DNA of 64,000 bases, from NCBI GenBank assembly GCA_008360975.2, contig CM039179.1, forward strand, positions 56,210,666 through 56,274,665, in the 5' to 3' direction. The DNA comes from Lichenostomus cassidix (taxonomy: Eukaryota; Chordata; Aves; Passeriformes; Meliphagidae). Position 1 is the stretch's first letter. Each line of letters starts with the position of its first letter. A program made the position numbers and the translations under genes. This document shows positions 49,151-60,071 of this stretch, piece after piece. The notes under the pieces are model-generated. The model saw nothing but the letters and a program-made list of their open reading frames with translations, had not been told where the DNA came from and did not search any database.

Positions 49151-51999
49151 CGAATGAGGGTAATCCTGACTCTTCCATCACAGAGCTCTCCAAACTAGAA
49201 TCAGTACTAACATCTGTAAGGATAGGTTGGAGAGGAGGAAATTAAAATACGCGAGGAAGGCACTGCAAATATTCCTATCCTTTGCCAATCTATTTGCATC
49301 TCACATACCTTGAGCATTCTCACCTTTGAGTCCCTAATGCATGTGGGAGCTTCATGAAAGATAATAAATATGAATAACAGCCTGTAGCACTCCCACCCTC
49401 ATGGCTCATTTCTAGCTACTGCTATTCCTATCACTTTTTCTTTCTTACTCACAGAATGGTTATCTTTATTTTTATTTATTGTGCTCAGGAGAGTTTATAA
49501 TGTTAGTTACAGATTACTGTGATTCTGCTACTCAGTAATGACATCAGTAATGAGAATTATGTAAGAAATTCAGTCAAACAATAAATGTGACAGCATAGAA
49601 TCAGATTTTATTATGTATATGGGTGGCAATTGGAGGGTGATTTCAAAATGACAAAGTACTCAGGGTTTCAATGCTTCCTGCAGCTGTGCTCTTCTTTAAG
49701 CTTTATTCTCAACTTAAGAAAGAAAAAATCTAAATCATACATTATAAACTCACAGTTTAGCCATTTCAATATCAAGGGGAAGTTGAAAGCCAGTGCAGTC
49801 ATGAATAAGCACTAAGGAAAGCTTCAGACAACTACTGTTTAAAAGTAATGGGATGCAGAAGGGAAGAATGTTCTGAGGAAACAAAAAGATTTCAGAAATC
49901 TGGAAAACAACTTTAAATCAAGATTTACACATATAAAACTTATCTAAGTTCTTACCATTTACCCTTTCAGAAAGGTGCTCTAATGGATTTATGTCTATAT
50001 CTAAAAGGAGATTTAAGGTGGTCTTCGCAATGGCTTATGTAAAAAAAGGGAAGTTTAGGTTATCCTAAACTCCTGCAGTGAGAAAGAAAAGGTGTCCTCC
50101 AATAAAGAAAAGCAAAACAAAGAACAGGTTATGATTTTTCTCTAAATTTTGTTACAATAAGCCTTTTTTTTTTTTTTCCAACTGAGACATTTGAGGTCAG
50201 TGTCTTTTGATCAGGGCTTGATTTTCAGTGTGGTTGGTATTTTGCTATTTTGGTATTGCACCTAACAAGCCAGACATGCAGACACTTCACTTTCAGAGTC
50301 TAATTTCAGGAGATGCTCAAACACCAATAAGAAGTGATCTCTTCTGTGGACTTTCCCACAATATAATTATAGAACATCTGCTCCATCCAGGTCCTTCTGG
50401 TTTAAAAAAAGCAATAATGGCATATTTCATATATCTAAATACATTCAGATTTTGATTCACTTTCTTGAACCTCCATTCTTGCTTCAATTGCATTTTAGAA
50501 ACCAGGTTTGGTTTTCTGTTGTTTTGGGTTTATTTTTAAGTACCAGTATACTTTTTATCATAGGCTTTCTGAAGGAACAAGGGTAGATCACTTCTGCTAA
50601 AATGTAAACATTTAAATTCCCCTTTCTTCATCCCCCTGTCCAGGTGTGTTTTGCAGATGGCTTACTGTGATCAAATGTCTTTGTGGCAACAGACTGCTCA
50701 GATTTCCATGTGAATGTGAGAAAGATGAGCAAAGATGTTGTTGTTGTATTGACAGATGTCTTTTCACCAGCTCACTACTGCAACGATCACCATTTCTTAG
50801 TACAGTCCACTTTACTGCAGCACACTGTGGAACGTTCCAGTGTGTTGCAGACCTTGTGTGCAGACACTTGCCACAGAAGCTGACTTTGACTCTTGCTGAG
50901 ATATCATCCACCTTCCCATGAAGGCTGGAGCAGAAAAACACACGTGCACACACAATAAAGAGCACAAACACAAACTGTGCTTTCAAATTCTAACACGCTT
51001 AACTCAATGGCAAAAGAAAGCTTAACATTCATGTGGGATTTCTCAGTCACAGAAGCAAAACATAGTGAAGAGCAAGCCTGAAAGCCGAGTTGTTTCTCCT
51101 CCAGAGGGAGAAGGATCAGCTGCAAATAATATTATCCTTAGCTGGGAATCCTATGACAGTATTTTGCATCTTCCCATTATCTACTTTGCATTTTCACTTT
51201 GTATAGAATGTTTTACTTAAGTTCTTCTTACTTATGCTTCTCCTTCTACTTGTTATGCTCTAAAGCTGATTCTACCTGCTCACAAAGCTGCAGGCTCTTT
51301 TGGTGACCATTTGGGTGTTGTTTTATACCCTTGATGACACTGCTGTCATCCTGAACCTTTATTCCCAAAGTCTCCGCTATCAACCTTTGCTTGCTACACT
51401 GTTCCTGCTTGTGAACATATTTGGCTTTTCCCACATAGTTAAATATCATTTGTAGCTGTCAACTGAATCACCGCTTGAAAGAGCACAGTTCTGGGCATGC
51501 TGACTCCATTGCATTTTGAATCAAAATGTTTCATAATGGGGCAGTCTCAGGTATAAGCAGGTGTGTTTTCAATACTGTTGTGCTCTGTGGGATCTATGCC
51601 ACACTGCATAGGGCACAGCATGTGCATGGAATTTCTGTTGGTGAAACCTGTTCAATATCCATGAAGTGCTGCATTAAATCCAGTGAAATGAAAATATGAA
51701 AATATGTATTGTGCTGAGGTTCTGACAGTACTGCTCTACAACCTGTGCTGCTGATCTTTAGATATAACAGAATCAACTCTGGAGGATACTGCATCCACGG
51801 ATGGATCTAGTCTAACTGATCCAGTGGTCTCTCTTAACATGCCCAAAAATGCTGAGGGGAATTAAGGTTTGCTGTTTCAGATATGTTTGAGGATCCATTT
51901 CCTATTTGCATTTGGGATGGAGTGATCTCATTCAACAGGACATGTTGTGATCAGCAGTTTTTTCAGGGAAATAGATTTTTGTGCTCTGTTCAGTAAATT
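49151..51999. other. 2.8 kb non-coding stretch, no gene seen
   Basis: A 124-codon minus frame (50986 down to 50612) starts at TTG and has no recognised domain, and two plus frames overlap it. A T14 run lies at about 50164-50177. No repeat recognised. Confidence 0.5.
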
Positions 52000-52470
52000 T
52001 GAGGCCACATCTTGGAGCACTGTGCTGAATTTTAGAGCACCCAACAGAAGAAAAGCAGGCGTATACTGATAAACTCTGCTGGAGGAACTCACAGAAGGTC
52101 AGCTGGCTGAAACTTGTAAGATATGAAGAGAGGCTGAGAGAGCTCGGTCAGTTCAACCTTGAGAAAACTTAGGGCAGGTCTTGTTCTTTGCACAGGTAAC
52201 TAGAGCAGGATGTGGAGAAACTGGAGCCTGACTTTCCTCTGGAGTGAATAGCGGAGGGATAAGAGGCAATGGACACACATTGGAACACAGGAAATATTTA
52301 TTTATTAAACTTAATATACAGGATTCTTTTTTTGACGTGTGTATCAGGATATGGCAGGTTGCCTGGAGAATCTGCAGAGTCTCTATGCCTCAGTACACTG
52401 AAGATTCAGCCAGACATAACCTGTTCCATTTGGACCTACTTTGAGCAGGAGGTTAGGCTGAAATCTCTGT
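52000..52470 (+). mobile_element. CR1 LINE fragment, diverged, sense
   Basis: In order: GGCCACATCTTGGAGCACTGTGCTGAATTTTAGAGCACC, TATGAAGAGAGGCTGAGAGAGCTCGGTCAGTTCAACCTTGAGAA, GGATAAGAGGCAATGGACACACATTGGAACACAGGAAAT, GGCAGGTTGCCTGGAGAATCTGCAGAGTCTC, and ACCTACTTTGAGCAGGAGG. These are the CR1 blocks (CTTGGAGTACTGTGTTCAGTTTTGGGC, GAGGAGAGGCTGAGGGAGCTGGG, ACAAGAGGCAATGGACACAAACTGGAACACAGGAA, GGTTGCCCAGAGAGGTTGTGGAGTCTCC, TGCTTTGAGCAGGGGG) in the right order. A stretch near 52283-52345 (ATTTATTTATTAAACTTAATATACAGG) departs from the consensus and may be a replacement or insertion. Confidence 0.85.
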
Positions 52471-52509
52471 AAATTCCACCAAGTCTACCACAATTCAGTG
52501 ATTAGATGC

Positions 52510-52815
52510 CTAACGCACCTCCTGTCCCTCCTTCTACACTGATTTTGGTGTCTTCAGGGCTGCTCCTCCTACATATTCTTACTCTGCTCTTCTCTGGCCA
52601 CAATTACATCTGTGCAATAACATTTTTTTCCTTCTTAAATATGTTGCTGGACACATTACTATAATTTCTAATTATTTCAGCCTTGGCCAGCAGTGGGATA
52701 ATCCTGGAGTCAGTTGGCATCAGCTTTGTCAGACACAGGGGAAGCTTCTGTCAGTTTCTCACAGAAACCACCCTTGCAGCCTCCCCACTAGCAAAACCTT
52801 GACATGCAAACCCAA
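52510..52815 (+). mobile_element. Unclassified avian dispersed repeat, possibly LTR-derived
   Basis: CTGATTTTGGTGTCTTCAGGGCTGCTCCTCC..ACATATTCTTACTC.., CTTCTTAAATATGTTGCTGG, GCCTTGGCCAGCAGTGGG, GGAGTCAGTTGGCATCAGCTTTGTCAGACACAGGGGAAGCTTCTG, TCACAGAAACCACCC, GCAAAACCTTGACATGCAAACCCAATACA. I recognise this as a sequence recurring in bird genomes, but I cannot name the family with certainty. It may be an endogenous-retrovirus LTR or internal piece. The orientation follows the form I know and is tentative. It lies between two CR1 copies. Confidence 0.5.
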
Positions 52816-52820
52816 TACAG

Positions 52821-53285
52821 AGGCCTGGATCACCTCCCCCTATGAGAGAATAGGGATTGTCCAGTCTGGAAAAGAAGAGAAGATGATAAGTTAGGATAAG
52901 AGAAGAGAAGAGAAGAGAAGAGAAGAGAAGAGAAGAGAACTGTATAGTAGCCTTCCAGTACCTAATGGGGCTACAGAAGAGCTGAAATGGGACTTTTTAT
53001 GAGGGCCTGCAGTAAAAGAAGAAGAGGGAACATAGGGAACAGATAATGTTATGTTCAGATTAAATATTAAGAATAAATATTTTACTGTCAGAGCGGTAAG
53101 GAACTGGAACAAGTTGCCCAGAGAAATTGTGGATGCCCCACCTATGGAAGTCTTAAAGGAGAGGCTAGTTGGGGCTTTGAGCAATCTGGTCTAGAGGGAA
53201 GTTCCCTTTCCATGGTAGGAGGCATGGAACCAGATGATCTTTAAAATCCTTTCTAATACAACTGTATCATCCTATGATTCTATGA
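52821..53285 (+). mobile_element. CR1 LINE fragment with internal AGAAG expansion, sense
   Basis: GGATCACCTCCCCCTATGAGAG, GTCCAGTCTGGAAAAGAAGAGAAG, the AGAAG expansion, GTAGCCTTCCAGTACCTAATGGGGCTACAG, TTTACTGTCAGAGCGGTAAGGAACTGGAACAAGTTGCCCAGAGAAATTGTGGATGCCCCACC, GAGCAATCTGGTCTAGAGGGAAGTTCCC, ATGGTAGGAGGCATGGAACCAGATGATCTTTAAAATCC, and a preserved CATCCTATGATTCTATGA tail. This is the classic CR1 3' region with a well-kept terminus. The 97-codon minus frame over it is an antisense shadow. Confidence 0.93.
52898..52939 (+). repeat. (AGAAG)7+ microsatellite inside CR1
   Basis: Seven perfect AGAAG pentamers (52901-52935) with partial units at both ends. They arise where the CR1 consensus already reads GAGAAGAGAAGG, so the retroelement itself seeded the microsatellite. 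Confidence 0.95.
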
Positions 53286-54859
53286 AACAAACCCAAGAAT
53301 TACATGACTGGTTATCTGCATCAGATAGAACTCTCTGTTCTTCCTCCCTGGCTCTGCTGTGGTCCCCTGCAGTTGGCTTTCTCTTCAGAATGCGCGCTCA
53401 GTGAGGAACATGAGCCTTGACCTGGTACAAATCCCATGGCTTTGTGCAAGGTGATTGATCTCTGTCCCTCTTTTATTCACCTGTATGGACACAGTAACAG
53501 GGACTCAGAAACATGCTTCAGCTAAGGACACCAAGTTTGTCTGCAACACAAAAACGGGACTCATGTAGCTTTGTGAAACCAAACATGCTTCAGTTCACCT
53601 TTTGTAGACATGGAAAAAACCCAAGGGATTCTGTTCACATTTACAATGAACTGACATCATGCCATCCCATGGTTATGTAAATGAAAAGCACAATTGACAA
53701 AATATAGGGAAAATAAATGTACAACCTGGCTTTCTGTGCCAGTCACTACTATACCTATAATTACTGGTTGAGATTTTGGTCTCCTGTGGCAACAGCAAAT
53801 CATTCATTATTTGTTTTCCTGATTTATGACTGATGGAGTTAGAGTGCTATTGTATACATTTGGATTTCTATTTATTTCATTACATTAATATTATTTTAAT
53901 TTTAGAGAAGTTTCTCCAACATTGTTTTTCTGGCATATGTCTGTGATTAGAAATTTGGATAGGCACTAGATCATACATGTGTTTTTCGAACTCACTCTTT
54001 ATAAAAATTTGTGTATATAGTTTATGCAATTTTGATAGGGAAAAAGGGAAAAATTCAGGTATTGAAAGCAGAGATTACTCCAGCTGTGTAAAATACCAGC
54101 CTGCAACTGGATGTGATTAAAAAAAAAAGTTAAAAAAAATCTTGAAAGTAGAACTTGCAGCCACAAAAGAAATGCAATGAGCCATTTAGCTCAGCATACA
54201 AGTGGGCAAAGAATCCAGGTTACGCTGCCATCGATGCTTTCACGCCTCAGAACTACGAACACTACTGTTGAACCTTACCAAAACCTTAGCACAATGTATG
54301 CAGGTAAACTCTCATCTTTAAAAAAGGCAATGTTCTTTTAACAATGTCAGAGAAAAAAAAGAAAACCAGAAGCTCCAGGTGTACTTGCTTTTGAAGGATA
54401 AACATCCTCTTGGTAGAAATGATTGTGTACACATGAAATAGAGATTTCTGGAGTATGAATGTTTTTGTACAGAGCCCCTTTTCAGAATAGAATGAAACTC
54501 TGAAGTCCCATTGCAGAATGGTTTGTAGGGAGATAATATCTCTTATAAAAACAATTGCTACAGTCAGAAAAAGCAGATAATCTTAGAGAGTTTTTTCCAA
54601 AGTGCAGGAGGCTTCTCTATCAAAAGGCAGATTTTCTCATTTGTATCAATCTGAAAACCTTGTTTCATTCATGTGCCTCAGTCTTTAGGTTTGTAGCAAA
54701 AAGATTAGATTAAAATATTCTTATTTAGAAATATTTTTGAAATATGAGCGTGTTAAATATTCCCGTGCTCCAATTACAATCAATGGCACTCAAACACTGC
54801 TAAATGTCAAGTACAGGTTTAAGTACTTCACTCATCATTTCCCAAGGAATGGCTGAGGT
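53286..54859. other. Non-coding stretch, no gene seen
   Basis: Unique-looking AT-rich DNA after the CR1 end. No frame over 60 codons and no recognised repeat. Confidence 0.55.
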
Positions 54860-54988
54860 CTTTGTGCCTGGCTTTTTTATTCCCTTGACATTCTATAATC
54901 TTATGCTATTCTATGGTTCTGTGAATGGTTCATAGAACCATTCTATGACTCTGTGAATGGTTCATAGAAGCATTTTATGATTCTATGC
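54860..54988 (+). mobile_element. Probable CR1 tail with 32-bp tandem duplication
   Basis: TTCCCTTGACATTCTATAATCTTATGCTATTCTATGG resembles a decayed CR1 end (CCCTTCCAACCTGG..ATTCTATGATTCTATGATT). It then carries a 32-bp unit at 54909-54940 and again at 54941-54972 with three mismatches, ending in ATTTTATGATTCTATG. The unit contains TTCTATG and CTGTGAATGG words of CR1-octamer type and a perfect 9-bp hairpin at 54923-54943. CR1 origin is likely but not certain. Confidence 0.55.
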
Positions 54989-57333
54989 CAGAGAGGTGAT
55001 CCAGATGCCTGGGTTTTTCCCTTTCTCTGAAGCAGTGACTTCTAACCAGAAGAAAGTTACTATATGTTGAAAGAACCATGTTCTCAAACAACACTGTTTT
55101 GTTGTTTTTTACACAGATGAAGATTTCTGTATGGAAGAGCAATAACTTGTTTTTTCCTTTCCTGTGGTTAGGCTGTCAAACTGGAGAGAACACTGTTTTT
55201 AAACATTACCAACAGATTAAGGCAGTTCGAGTTAAGTCTCCCTGCAGTGCTCATTCCCTAGTCCAACAACATAGGGCTTTTATTGGTATTTTTATATGTT
55301 ACACAACACACTGGCTTTTCTCATTAACGTAAGAAAACAAGAGTTTACAGAGGTACACTTGGTATTTGGTGTACCTGAGAGATTGCAAAAGCTACTTATT
55401 TGATATAGATACCTTGCAGTTATTTACATAACAAAAAAGAAAAGTCATTCCAAAACAGAAGGGAAGCTTAGTGACTGCAATCTCACTGAGTATAAGTAAG
55501 TGCCAGTAAACAAAACTGCATCTGAATAGTCTATTTTCTCTGCCTATGCTGAAGATAAGGCAGAAAATCAAGCAACTAAATAACATCGTTTCAACTTCAA
55601 TGTCATAATATACTGGCATCACAGGGATATATATACAAATGCAATATATACACCATATATCATGTATAAGTTTGTTTACTTTCTCAAGATATCTGCTTCT
55701 TCCAAAAGCTTCAGATTGTTGAACCTGGTTTTCAAACTGTGAAGACAGACATGTTTATTCAGCAGGCAAACATAGGTTTGCAGTATATGCCTTGACATGC
55801 TCCAAGGTAATTTTGACTTGGGTAGCAGAAAACTTCCAAAGGTGTAAGCCACCACCATTGCTTGTATTGCTGAATCTTTTGTGTGACAGGGACCTAACAA
55901 AGTTTGGCTCAGCCACATTTACACATGATGCAATCGTCTGTCCTAACTTGTGAGTGGTCAGAGATCACGAAATACAGACCTTCATAGTGGCATTGTCAAG
56001 TCAAAGAGAGGCAAACAGCTCTTTATGTCTTCATTCTACCTGTAACCTAGTTAGCCATGTCTTTAAGACAGACTTTTCTATAGATTAATATACATCTCCA
56101 TAAAGAAATTCATAAAGAAAGGGCTCCACAGCCCATTGCCAAAAAAATGAATGGGGACAAGGCAAAAGTAAAAGATAGAAATTGATGTCACACGTTGTAA
56201 ATTAGAAGGAAATAACAATTCAGATTATATGTTACCATAAGCCTTAGACTAGTAATCCTTTTCTTCGTTACTCTGCGTTTGGCTATGCTTCTGTCATTGC
56301 TTAGCGTAAACCACTCCTATTTAGATAACTGCTCTATTTTTTTTCTAGGGGTAGACAGTAAAATTCAACCTTAAGAAATTTTGTAGCATAAGTGTCTAAA
56401 GAGCTGTGGCTAATAGAATTACATTTACTTTGAATTTATTTCTGTGCTGGAGTCAGAAGAGATCTCTGCTGCTCCACACAACCTTGTTTTGCTACAGATA
56501 TTATCTCTATGTACTTCTACATTCATTATCAGAAAGTTGGATTCAGCATTGACTTGATGTCTTTCCTACATAGAAGATTAAGCAACTATTCTTCCTGCTT
56601 TGCTGGATCCCAATTCTCACAGTACTAAGAAAAGGACCTCGAGTAAAATTTGCTGGTTTTTTTTTTTTAAGTCAGGTTTTAAATTTAATGATTTGGAAAT
56701 ATCCATTCAAAGAGAAAATGGGATAGAGAAAGTCTGTACTCAAGGCGTTAGGCGTATACATATTGGGACATATATGATGTATTGTTTGTTGCTAAATTTG
56801 TACTTTTTAATGTGCATATAGTGAGACCATAAGAAAGGAAAGCTAGAAATAAAATAAAAGAAGCCCTTCTCTTTCAAGGAATTAATTTACTGTAGCAAAC
56901 AGAGTTCTTTCCTCACTGGAGGATACCAAATGGATTGCTTTTGGTCTACAAATACCATGGTAAGAACCAAGACCTTCTAGGTAGATGGATTGAGCTTTGC
57001 AACTCAGAATACATGGGAAAGACAGATAGGTTTGCTGCATTTCCCTTGCCTCAGAGAAAAAAAAAAAACCAAAACTGTAATATTAAATAAATAATAGCAT
57101 AATTAAAAACTGTCTGTCTTGGTATGACTTACTGTGATGTAAATTCTTATTGTTTAGAGAGTTAGCTGTATTGCATTTGGTGCAAAATCTTTTTTTGGCA
57201 GAGACAGATCTATAAAATAACAATTTTAAAGTGGTGCAACTGATAGTGAAAATCATATGCAGTTGTGTGAAAGAAACAAGAAATAGGAATAAGTGTCTGA
57301 TGATTTTTGGGGGTGGGTGTTTGCTTTTTTTGG
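54989..57333. other. 2.3 kb non-coding stretch, no gene seen
   Basis: No recognised gene or repeat. There is a TA-rich patch at 55626-55665, and A/T homopolymers near 56658-56668 and 57057-57067. Short frames only. Confidence 0.5.
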
Positions 57334-57746
57334 CTCCTTCCTTCCTTCCTTCCTTCCTTCCTTCCTTCCTTCCTTCCTTCCTTCCTTCCTTCCTTCCTTC
57401 CTTCCTTCCTTCCTTCCTTCCTTCCTTCCGTCCTTCCTTCCTTCCTTCCTTCCTTCCTTCCTTCCTTTCCTTCCTTCCTTCCTTCCTTCCTTCCTTCCTT
57501 CCTTCCTTCCTTCCTTCCTTCCTTCCTTCCTTCCTTCCTTCCTTCCTTCCTTCCTTCCTTCCTTCCTTCCTTCCTTCCTTCCTTCCTTCCTTCCTTCCTT
57601 CCTTCCCTCCCTCCCTCCTTCCTTCCTTCCTTCCTTCCTTCCTTCCTTCCTTCCTTCCTTCCTTCCTTCCTTCCTTCCTTCCTTCCTTCCTTCCTTCCTT
57701 CCTTCCTTCCTTCCTTCCTTCCTTCCTTCCTCCCTTCCTTCCCTTT
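57334..57746 (+). repeat. (TTCC)n microsatellite, 413 bp
   Basis: All-pyrimidine plus strand except one G at 57430. The tetramer phase shifts once by an added T near 57468, and CTCC variants occur at 57605-57618 and near 57731. Three overlapping open frames (up to 189 codons) read as FLPS repeats and are purely products of the tract. It is the longest simple repeat in the window. Confidence 0.98.
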
Positions 57747-59793
57747 AATTTTACTTTATTTTTTTTTTCCCTGTGGTTTTGTTGTGCCTGCAGTTCTTAG
57801 TGGTTACAGTAGTACTTGCTGATAATAAGAAAAATATGTGTCTCAATTTCATGGTGTTGGCCTTCCAAACTTGGATATTTTATTGCTCTTGAATTGACTT
57901 CTATTTTTGCTGTGATGACACTTTAAAATGAACATCACATCACTGATTTCCATAAGCACAGATGGAATTCATCAGGGAGTCATAATTCCAATTCTTTCCC
58001 TCCTCCTCTCATTTTGAATGACAAGTGTAATAATAATGAGATCAGAAAAAGACATAATCTTTAAAATTAGAGAAGGAATGGCTAAAGTGAATGGTTGTAT
58101 TAGTGAAATAAGAAATTACATTTTCATCAAGACAAAATTAGATACTTTCAGAAAATGCTTGGACAAAGCTGAAAATCACATGAGCTTTTCAGAGGATTAG
58201 ATGCAGCAAATGAGAGAGGACACCATCTATGCACTGAAAAAATGATGTGCCACAAGGCTGTGATATTTAAGACTGGGAGTGCAGCCTTTTCTATCTTGGA
58301 GGAAAATGGGAATATTTTGTCTGCAGTTATTACCGTGGATGCATCAGTATTTCAGAAAAGTCTTATCACAAGTAGATATTTGACGTATTGCATCTACCTC
58401 CGGCAGACACCAAGGTATTTAAGTTTGTTTGCTCTTTATTATTACACTTCAGCACAAGTGGCAGAGCTTGTCACAGTTATAAGTACTTTTGAGCTACTTA
58501 GGAATCAACATCCGATTTTATATTCTTTGCTAAAGCCAGAGCTAAACAGTTTCTACTTCAGAAGCCAAGGGCTGTTCAGTTTGATGTTCCTCTAACAACT
58601 GGGGATGATGTTGGTTGCTTCCCTGAAGTTAGAAACACCTACAAAAAGGCAAACAGAAAATGGAAAAATGCCTTCAAACACATCCTTTTTCACATATGGA
58701 CAATGTCAGCATTTACTTTATAAAGATAGCTTCATAGAATGGGAGATAATATGCTAAAATGAGGCAGGATAGAGGCCATTTTGTACAGCTTCAATCTACA
58801 ATCTCTCTGCCAATCTTTGTAAATCATAATCAACACATGACATCTGCTACTTATTGTCAACATGAAAAAGAAGTTGGAAAACAAAATTATGCTTTCCATA
58901 CTGTGTTTTTATGTGTAGCTCTTTCCATGCCTGACTTTAGAATGCAAATAAAATTTGAACTTCTGAAATGTCCTATTGAAATCAGTGCTGGCAATTCCTG
59001 TTCCAAGCATGATGAAATGTTTAAATTTTTGAAAACAGAAGGAATCCAGAAAATTTACTTAAAGTGAAATATTATTTCTATTATTTACCTAGAGATTAAA
59101 AAGTAAAATTGAGCCTAAGGTCATCTAGGTTTCTTCAGATGTCAGTGGGAAGACAGAATTCTTTTAAATGGTCATCCACTCTATCCTGTGACTGTGCTTA
59201 AGGTTAGTGAGGACACTTACACTCTGTAGCTGGTTTTGTCCATCCATCACCTTGGCTGGTTTTGTCTATTCTGTTTTAATAAATCTGCGTCTAATTCAGA
59301 CCACAAGCTGCATGTGCTGATTTAGGTCTCTGACACTGTGGTTTGCTTTTCATGCCCATGGTTTTAAGGTGCTATTCAGCCTCCTTTGTTTGTCTTCCAG
59401 ACTGAAAAGCACACTTCAAGCAAGCAGGTTTTGTTTAGTATTTATTTCAAATGGCATGAAATAAAAAAAAAATTCCAATTTGATTTTAACTAAAAAAGAA
59501 GTCTATCCTCTTTAATGAGAGAAGAGTGAATCTAATATTACAAATAAAGAGAGAAATATTTGATGTGGATCATTGCAAGCTAAATGCAGCACTTCCATAT
59601 AAGAGATGGCTGATAAATGTTTCTTTGAGTTAAGTAACCCACAATTATTGCTGGGTGAATAATGAAATACAGTATTTTATTTTTCATCCTTAACTATGCC
59701 TAGACTTAGAATCCAAAATTTCCAACATACTAGTTTTATTTGATTCTACATGAAATTTGAGTTCTCAGCTGGCTGGTACTCATGTACTAATGC
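57747..59793. other. 2 kb non-coding stretch, no gene seen
   Basis: Consecutive plus-strand ATG frames at 58242-58595 (117 codons) and 58759-59067 (102 codons) have no recognised domain, homology or shared frame. They could be chance frames. A possible old repeat cannot be excluded. Confidence 0.45.
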
Positions 59794-60071
59794 TGGGTGT
59801 TTTTTGGTTTGCTTGGGGTTTTTTTTGTTTGGTTTTGGTGGGGGTTTTTTTGTTGGTTTTGTTGTTGTTGTTGTTGTTTTTTGGGTTTGGGGTTTTTTTG
59901 TTTGTTTTGTTTTATTTTTGTAAGTTTTTTTATTTTGGAGTTTTGTTTATTTTCTTTGTTTCTTTTTTTTGTTGTTTTTTTTTGGCTTGGCATGGGGGGA
60001 GGCTGGGTTGGTTGGTTGGTTGTTTTTAGTTTTTTTCCTTTCTTTTAATTTTTTTCTTTGTTTCTTTTTAA
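59794..60071 (+). repeat. G/T-rich low-complexity block, about 280 bp
   Basis: The plus strand is overwhelmingly T and G, with (GTT)6 at 59861-59878, GGTT repeats at 60007-60022 and runs of four to six G. Frames on both strands (W/F/L-rich on plus, Q/N/K-rich on minus) are compositional by-products. Confidence 0.93.

Noticed and set aside
50612..50986. 124-codon minus-strand frame with a hydrophobic, signal-peptide-like start
   Set aside because: The start is TTG, the apparent signal segment comes from a GT-rich stretch, two frames on the other strand overlap it and no family is recognised.
57231..57822. Overlapping FLPS-repeat open frames up to 189 codons
   Set aside because: All three phases of a (TTCC)n tract are open and give the same FLPS text. 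The frames end as soon as the tract ends. No protein gene.
58242..59067. Two successive ATG frames (117 and 102 codons)
   Set aside because: No domain, no shared phase, no splice-site logic and normal AT-rich composition. Treated as chance.
59757..60048. Frames rich in W/F/L (plus) and Q/N/K (minus)
   Set aside because: Direct result of the G/T-only composition of this block.
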